Part shown: piece by piece, positions 57,401 to 64,000 of the stretch
Layout: each line of letters opens with the position of its first letter
How positions within the stretch are numbered: position 1 is the first letter of the stretch
Assembly: GCA_947471745.1 (NCBI GenBank)
Contig: CANJKZ010000952.1
Coordinates: forward strand, 576,001-640,000
DNA: 64,000 nt
Direction of reading: 5' to 3'
Source of the DNA: Closterium sp. Naga37s-1
Lineage: Eukaryota > Streptophyta > Zygnematophyceae > Desmidiales > Closteriaceae
The notes under the pieces: model-generated
What the model was told of the DNA's origin: nothing
The model's input: the letters and a program-made list of their open reading frames with translations, nothing else
The model's database searches: none
Made by a program: the position numbers and the translations under genes

Positions 57401-57596
57401 ACCGCGGAGGCCCCCCCAAGGGCACCACGACGGGCGCCACGGAAGGGAAAACCGCCAGGCGCCCCGAGCGCGCGGCGGGCAGAAATTAGGGTTTCGCCGC
57501 CGCGCACCACGGGGCGCGCGGCGGACAGTACGGCAGCGGAAGCGGGTGGTGGGCCCATACACAGGAAGGCGGCAGACATGCCGCCCTCTGATACCA

Positions 57597-57812
57597 TATC
57601 AGAAGTAGTAGGAGTACGGCCTAGGCTTAGTAGCCTAGGCCACAGTAAGACTAGTAACGAGGAGCCAAGTACGAGCTAGGAATGTGTGTAGGAACAGAAT
57701 TGAGAAGGAATGATTGAACTAGCAAGCAGCAGGATACAAATAGCAAACCCTAAGGGGCTGTACTCACTATAGAGTACCCCACTGCAGGCTACACAAACAA
57801 CATATTCTGACA
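57597..57812 (-). repeat. 5' LTR of element I
   Basis: 216 bp, one difference from the other LTR. Confidence 0.88.
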
Positions 57813-58114
57813 GGGCCAGCCTCGCACATGCAGAAAAAGAAGAGCCGGAGGTTACTGAACAGGCACCGAAGGAAGCAATAGAAGAGTCACTGACTGAGTT
57901 CGGACCTCACCTTATTCCAATCACAACTGACAGAAGAAGTTATCTTCGTCTCGAGACAAGGGGAGTAGCGATCGGTGACACCGACTTCGAAGAAGGAGAA
58001 ATCATTCAGCCCGAAGATCGGTGACTGAGAACAAAGCCCTCGAAACAACTACTGGAGCTTCCCATAACAATTCACACCGCGACCATTGGCGATCCCAGTT
58101 GAGAATATCACGGG

Positions 58115-60860
58115 ATGAGAATTGAACTCGTCCGCGCAGCAGCAGTCCAAGTTCTCCTGCCGGAAGAACCTACAGACAGGGTGGAGAAAGAGACAACACA
58201 ACAGATATCAACATGCGAGAAAGATCTATACGCGCACACTCGAGGGTATCGGGCTTATGCCGACATCTGGCACAAAAGGTTTGGACATCCCTTGGTGGAA
58301 GTCCTTAACAACTGCATCAAGGCCAAGGTGTTCGCGGACGACGCACTACTGGTGCACGATGGAGAACTTCTAAAGCCACTAAAGGACCTACCCAACAGCA
58401 CAGTCTGTCCAGAAGCCGCGCTGCGTCACACTCCCTTCGCTGAGAGGATCCCTGGAGCAAACAGCAAAGGGATTAAAAGGTGAACAATATACAGTTACCT
58501 TCATCGACGCTGGCACGTGCTTTGTTTGGGCCGCGAACGTCTCTAATCGCCACGTTGCGTACGACTGCTTCTATCTGTGGCTAAGGATGGCGGAGAAACA
58601 AAGCAAGAGGAAGAGGCTGAAGGCATTTCAGACGGATGGGGCCCTGGAGTACCAGACAGAGAAGTTCAAAACCCTCTTTGCGAAGGAACAGATTATGCAT
58701 ATGAACTCCCTTCTCTACGCTCACAAACAACAAGGCTTGGCAAAATGGACCAACAGGAGCCTCGTGACAAAAATGCAAGCTCTCATGAAGCAGTCTTCCG
58801 TGCCGACCATATACTGGCCATATGCCATGGCACATGCTGTGCGCCCGCACAACATTCTTTCTTCGAAAGCGCTGCCCAGCAACAACTCACCTTTTAAGGA
58901 GTGCACGGGCAAGAATCCGGATACGCGCATGCTTCAAGTCTTCGGCTGCATGGTACAGTACCGCCCCCACATTGCCCAAACCGGAAAATTTGAAGATCGA
59001 GCACACTGGGGCATTCACCTTGGCATCGAACCGGAGTATCACGCTTGGACCATCCTTGACTTCGCCACCCACCAAGTCACGCGTTCACGTGACTGCATCT
59101 TCTACGAAAGACTAAAGCTACCACTGCGCCGCCAGCACCGCACTGCACAAAACGCACCAAACAACGTCTTCCATGGGGAGCACAGCTATGCAAGTGATGA
59201 GGACGAGGTTGATGTGGCAGGAGAACAGCCTGAGGAACCAGCCACAGAATGAACACCTTTCATACCCGTTATGGAGAAGTTCGGTACAGCGACCTTCGTC
59301 CCAACAGATCCTAATCAACGCGAGGCAGTACAAGCACAACACAATTACACGAGCGCAAAAATGTACTCATCTATGGAGGAAGACCCCAACCGCAACTCTT
59401 CCCGTGACACCATTCGCGACATCCCTGGCGATGACAATGACGTGGTCGAAGTAACTGACACAGCCGAGTCCAACCTCACCGAGCTTCGCATCCTCGGCCT
59501 CGCCGTTGCCATCTGTGGTAACCAGCAACTCGTCGAACCTACCACAGCTCGCCAAGCTCTGCAAGGACCTGACGTGGAAAGCAGCCATGTCCACCGAAGT
59601 CGCTGCACTTCAGAGGCATGGAACCTGGAAGCTGGTACCACGACAACACGCAAAAGGGAGAAAGATACTCGGCGGAAAATGGGTGTTCTGAATCAAGACC
59701 CTCGCCGACGGCGCCATTGACAAACACAAAGCACGCTGGGTAGTCCGCGGATTTGAGCAAACTCAATACGTCGACTATGACAAAACATTCGCACCTGTCG
59801 GGCGACACACATCCGTGCAAATCCTCATATGCGTTGCAGCTGTGAAGCAGCGCCCACTCCGCTAGATCAACATTTCAAACGCCTTTCTCTACGTAATCCT
59901 CAACCGCATCATCTACGTCGAGCAGCCGCAAGCTTTCGAAGACGACAGCTACGCCATCTGCCTCCTTACAAAAATCCCTCTATGATATCAAGCAGGCCCC
60001 ACGCCTATGGCAGCAATACTCCCACGGCGTTCTCATCAAGCTCGGGTTCCAGCAGCTGCCCCATGACCAGAGGATGTACCGGCTCGAGTCCCGCGGTAGC
60101 TTCATCCTGCTCGTCGCCTATGTCGACGACCTGCTCTATTTCGGAGTCAGCGAGGAGCTTCTTGACCGGTTCGAATGCGAGATCAAGGAGAAGCTGGAAG
60201 TGACCGTGAATCACAACGTCACTCAATTTCTCGGCCTCAACGTGACACAGCCGGCCGACACGATTCACTTGTCCATCACGAAATACACTGAGACACTTGC
60301 TAAGAAGTTCGGCATTGCTCCGGTTAACCTCACAATCCCCTTCCGCGTTTCTCCTCCTAACCACGAAACCGGCACCACTCTACTGTCTGCCTCCGGTCAC
60401 CGCCTCTATCAGCAACAACTCGGATGCCTGCTTTTTGCCACCGTCACATGCCGACCAAACTTATCATACGCCGCTAGCCAGCTCGCCCAGTACCTGCGCC
60501 GACCTGAAGGGGAGAACATGGCGGACCTACGGCGCGCTATACTATATTTTGTCGCCACTCCTAACAGGAGGTCCCGCACGGGATTTATCCTCAAACTCGA
60601 ACCCGCAGGAGCCATCTCTTGGAATTTCCAGAAGCATGAACTCATCGCCCTCTCGTCAACCAAAGTCGAGTTCATCGCAACAAGTGCAGCAGTTCGCGAA
60701 GGCCTCTACCTCCCGGAGCTCCTGCAAGAAACAAAACGGCGATGAACGAGTCATTCAAGTTACTGCGCGACAACCAGAGCGCGATCAAGATCGCGAACAA
60801 ACCTGGCTTCGTCAACCGCATGAAACACATCGCCCTCCATTACTTTTTTCGTCAAGGACG
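58115..60860 (+). pseudogene. Element F pol region
   Basis: Integrase motifs are FIDAGTCFVWAANVS, LKAFQTDGALEYQ and NILSSKALPSNNSPF (about 58500-58920). Copia reverse transcriptase covers about 59550-60250, with LLVAYVDDLLYFG at about 60110-60150. RNase H-like sequence (HELIALSSTKVEFIA) lies near 60640-60690. The lineage is divergent from the A/B/D/E/H/K group and decayed throughout. Confidence 0.8.
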
Positions 60861-61022
60861 AAATCGATAAAGGGAAGGTTCAGCTCACCTGCATTCGAAC
60901 TGGCGAAATGGCCGCTGGCTTTTTTACGAAGAAGCTGCCACGTAAGAAGTTCCAGTATTGTGCGAACCTATGCGGAGTCGTCGAGAGAAGCCACGTGGTA
61001 CACGTTCAAGAATGAAGGGAAG

Positions 61023-61497
61023 TGTTGGAGTAAGTAGGAAATTACTCAAGCATTCCCGAAGGTGCAGCAGTATCGTACCAGCCACTACCAAAGCAACACC
61101 AGCGGCAGTACGTGTTAGCCCATATAGGGCTTGCAGGTCAAAAGTTGCCAAGTCAACTGTCGCGACTGTTGACCATCCTGGACCGAACGGTTATCAACGA
61201 AGAATGGCAAACGATGTAACTGTCTGTACAGTTACATCCAGCAACACGACAACAGGAGAAGAGCAACAGTCATGATTACTGTAGCAATGCCTGTAAAACA
61301 TTTATAATAAGGGAATGTACCCCTTAGAGTACATGGCTAGCTAAATCTATTTACGTGTGTAATTTCATCTTTTAATAAATCTTGTAATTTACATTCACTA
61401 TGCACAAGGTTCCTACTACAACCAAGACTTCCGCTACATTATTCTAAGCTGGCATGTCCTATCTAAGATCCTTACGACTGCAAAGAGACACTCTACA
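61023..61497 (+). repeat. 3' LTR of element F
   Basis: About 475 bp, from TGTTGGAGTAAG to CACTCTACA. Its first 120 bp match 46783-46904. Confidence 0.75.
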
Positions 61498-62598
61498 ACG
61501 GTGGGAGCTAGACTATGGGGGAGGGCACGATTGTATGAGTGATCGTAGCTGCTAGCTTAGGTTCTCTCTACGCACACATTCAAGAGGAGAATTGGCAAGA
61601 GTTTCATTAGCAAAGATTGCATTACAGAATTACTGAACAAGCAATGGCAAGTATGACAACATCAGATCCTAGCAACCTAGCAGGCAAGCTGGTTAACCGC
61701 TAGCGTAGCAAGGTCGACAGTCTGTCGGCGTAGCATAGAGGCACCGCGCTAGCGTTGCTGGAGCCACCCGCCAACGTAGCAAGTCTGCGGCTCGTCAACG
61801 CTGCACCAAGGCGGTCTGCCAGCTCTGCATCCGCAGCTGGCAATAGCGCCGGTGCGCACCCAGTTCGCAGGTGCGCTGCGTCGGTCGAGCACATCCTCTA
61901 CCGTCGCGCGGGTGCCAGGTCGGCCACATGCCCACACTCGCGCTAGAAGCTCCACGACCTCGAGATACCAGCCCGAGGTCGCCTTCGCCATCGCGGGCTC
62001 GACGACGGTCGCATGCCAACGCAGATCCTCGTCGAGGTAACCTGGTCGAACGGATCGACCACCCAGCGCGCGCCCTGGTCGACGACCTCCTTCGTCGACC
62101 ACCGCGCCCGTCGGAGTCCACCCTGGTCGATGGCCCGTCCGTCAACCAACCCAATCAGTTGCAGCCGTCAAGCTCCCATAGTCGACGACATCGTCGCAAC
62201 GGTCCCCTGCAGCTTGACAAAACCCATCAAGCTGCTCGCCCAGGCTGGCATCGACCACTGCGTATGGTCGGCGTCGCCCAAGCGAGGGCGGGGCCAACAC
62301 TCCATTCCCGCTAACAAGCACAACACGTTCTTCACCCGTTATTGCTAGCAGAACTTTCGCCGCCTTCGCGCGCCACGTTTACCAAACTATGCATCACTGG
62401 CTTGGCCCAAGTCGGCCTATGCTTCGGGACTAGCTCGAACCTCGCTGCTAGCATCACACTAGCTAGCTTGCACGCACCACGTTACCGTTCGAAAGGGTTT
62501 CACTTATAAGTATTCGCTCATGCCTTCGCTCATACGTTGTACTCGTTTGCCAACTTAGTGCAAACCTTAATACCTCGATATACTGCAACAGTCGCACT
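61498..62598. other. Probable LTR and flank of Ty3-like element L
   Basis: About 1.1 kb between the 3' LTR of F and a primer-binding-like TGTTATCAGAGCCAC at about 62599. Its position just before such a site suggests that the right part is an LTR. I could not find the LTR start or a second copy in the window. No coding region is recognised. Confidence 0.4.
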
Positions 62599-63314
62599 TT
62601 GTTATCAGAGCCACTTTGTTTTCGGACCGTGCATTCCACTCACACCGCTTAGCGTACTAGGAGCCGCTATCTTTGCACTCACTCGCAAGCGTGTGCAGCC
62701 ACGACAGTGCCTAGCACCTAAGCCGTCCGACACCCTTCGGACATGGGGGACCGCATTGATCTCACCAACCTTACGCAGGAACACCTGGACGAGCTGATGC
62801 ACCAATTGCGCGAAAGCATCGAAGAAATCACGATGCTGATGGCGGAATGCGAGTCACTCTAACACGACATCAACGAGGCGCAAGCACATACACAGACACA
62901 GACAACACCAACACATGCAACACCATCTGCATCCCGGCTCGAGAGCATGGCACAGTGCTGGAGCACTGCTAGTGATGGCGTCATTCGAAAAGAAGCGCGC
63001 GACGGCCACGGAAGGGCACCTCTCGAGACGATGAATGTGGCAGGAGCCTAGCGACGCGTCCACATCACAACGCCAAACGACGAATTGGCGCTCCCATCGC
63101 CGACGCCACTCAAGCCGCAGCGTCCGCCGTGTTTCGATCCAAGGGGTGGTCCTACGGTTCTAGCGTGGACCTTCACGACGAACTATGTCTCGTCAGACGC
63201 GGAGAAGATTCGCTACGCTGTGTCATTGTTGCGAAGACCTGCCATTGATTAATTGCGCATCATTGTCATGAACCCGAGGGCCAACGAGGTACTACCACAA
63301 TGGGAAGGGCCAAC
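62599..63314 (+). mobile_element. Start of a probable Ty3-like LTR element L, cut by K
   Basis: The primer-binding-like site is followed by a gag-like start, MGDRIDLTNLTQEHLDEL (62742 onward). Near 63100-63260 a retrotransposon-gag-type stretch appears, with FDPRGG and SSDAEKIRYAVSLLRRPAID, a pattern typical of Ty3-type gag. The rest is displaced by element K. It is broken. Confidence 0.6.
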
Positions 63315-64000
63315 TGTGTGAAACGAAGGCAGAATGAAATGACTAACAACAGGATGGGTACAAGTACTAACCCTAATTGGGTTGTACCCCATATGGGCTA
63401 CCCCACTACAGCCTACACAAGCTATAGCATATAAGTTTGACACACCCCCATAGGCAAAGTGGGGGAGAACAAGAGGTCACAAGACCAGTCAAGAAAGGCA
63501 AAGCAAGCTCAGGGTGGATCACGACGTCACCACACATTCTGAGCACAAGCAAATGGCCACAAGGCCAGTTCACATGCAGAGTTATATAAAGGAGAACAAG
63601 CAATATAGTGATCACAACCTAGCAAGTGTAAGCATGCAGGTATATGTATAGAGCTCACAGTACAAGCAGAGTCAAGAAGTAAGCAAGTGAGGCCCAGTGG
63701 GCACAAGGCCTAGAACAGTACAGAAACGCTGATGATCACAAGGCTGAAGTGCCTTGGTGAAGACATCAGCAGTGTTGGCCCGAGTGGCCACGTAAGCAAG
63801 ACGAAGCTGACCACGCTGCTGCAACTCTCGAGCAAGGAAGTAGCGCAGAGCAATGTGCTTCGTCCTGTGCTCCAGTCTGTGCTCCTGACACAAGGCAATC
63901 CTGGCCTTGTTGTCGACGTACAGCACTGGAGGAGAACGAGGCGGCTCTCCCAGGTCGGTCAGCAGGTAGGTGAGCCAGCGTAACTCCTGTGCAGCCATGG
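63315..64000 (-). mobile_element. Ty1/copia element K, 3' end, runs off the right edge
   Basis: The 3' LTR is at about 63315-63442, close to that of H, with the polypurine-like CTATGGGGGTG beside it. RNase H-like coding sequence on the minus strand covers about 63672-64000 (MAAQELRWLTYLLTDLGEPP, HIALRYFLARELQQRG, ANTADVFTKALQP). The visible part is well preserved, but most of the element is outside the window. Confidence 0.85.

Larger units (their letters stand above)
55671..57812 (-). mobile_element. Non-autonomous LTR element I, very young
   Basis: 216-bp LTRs at 55671-55886 and 57597-57812 differ at one position that I can see. A perfect target duplication, GGGCC, flanks it (55666-55670 and 57813-57817). 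On the minus strand a primer-binding site TGGTATCAGAGGGCGG follows the right LTR, and a polypurine-like CTATGGGGGTG precedes the left one. The 1.7-kb interior has no protease, integrase or reverse transcriptase, only G/C-rich tandem repeats: 31-bp units at about 56690-56900 and about 50-bp units at about 57050-57400. It must depend on another copia for movement. It lies inside element F. Confidence 0.88.
46783..61497 (+). mobile_element. Old Ty1/copia element F, host of G, H and I
   Basis: The 5' LTR starts TGTTG at 46783 and is soon interrupted by fragment G. Protease-like sequence lies near 47590-47670. Element H (47664-55005) and element I (55671-57812) lie inside. GAG-pre-integrase (IWHKRFGHP, about 58265-58295), integrase (about 58490-59120), reverse transcriptase (about 59500-60250) and RNase H (about 60550-60860) follow. 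The 3' LTR is 61023-61497. The 5' and 3' LTRs differ at roughly 15% of the sites that can be compared, so it is old. It has many breaks. It is of the same broad type as element C. Confidence 0.82.

Noticed and set aside
56240-57679. Several 300-480-codon open frames on both strands of element I
   Set aside because: All overlap G/C-rich tandem repeats with few possible stops. None has a recognisable domain, and they conflict with each other.
1-64000. tRNA or rRNA genes
   Set aside because: I looked for the conserved tRNA arm patterns and rRNA-like stretches and found only tRNA-complementary primer-binding sites of LTR elements.

Overview
This is nuclear DNA from a eukaryote. Four multi-exon genes with GT-AG introns occupy about 25.6-46.5 kb, and LTR retrotransposons, mostly Ty1/copia, fill both flanks. 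The closest relatives I recognise for all four genes are plant proteins: a PDRG1-like prefoldin-type protein, phosphopantothenate-cysteine ligase, an RGLG-type copine, and a plastid-targeted GAR transformylase. The host is therefore probably of the green lineage. A streptophyte alga or early land plant fits, but I cannot name the species.

Left flank (1-25.5 kb). Element A (minus strand) runs off the left edge and carries a solo LTR. Element B (plus, nearly identical LTRs) splits an old unidentified gene-like sequence, J. Element C (plus) contains D, and D's 3' LTR contains E, so this is a three-level nest with target-site duplications at each level.

Gene island (25.6-46.5 kb). The PDRG1-like gene (minus) and the ligase gene (plus) are divergent. 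The ligase and the copine (minus) converge. The copine and the GAR transformylase lie in tandem on the minus strand. I could place every exon so that splice phases agree and each coding sequence is a whole number of codons: 202, 370, 452 and 328 residues.

Right flank (46.8-64 kb). An old copia, F (plus), is interrupted by a fragment G, a young copia H (minus), and a non-autonomous element I with near-identical LTRs. Beyond F lies the start of a probable Ty3-like element, L, cut by element K (minus), which runs off the right edge.

The most unusual signal is in the host genes. Their introns hold more than 30 tandem, partly decayed copies of neighbouring exon pieces, and almost every repeat unit straddles a splice junction. 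Most copies are partial. Two sets are intact: a pair of 106-bp copine exons (7A/7B) that differ mainly at synonymous sites and cannot both be spliced in without losing the frame, and a pair of identical 53-bp exons in the ligase gene. This looks like a genome-wide process of local exon-intron duplication that expands introns and sometimes produces mutually exclusive exons.
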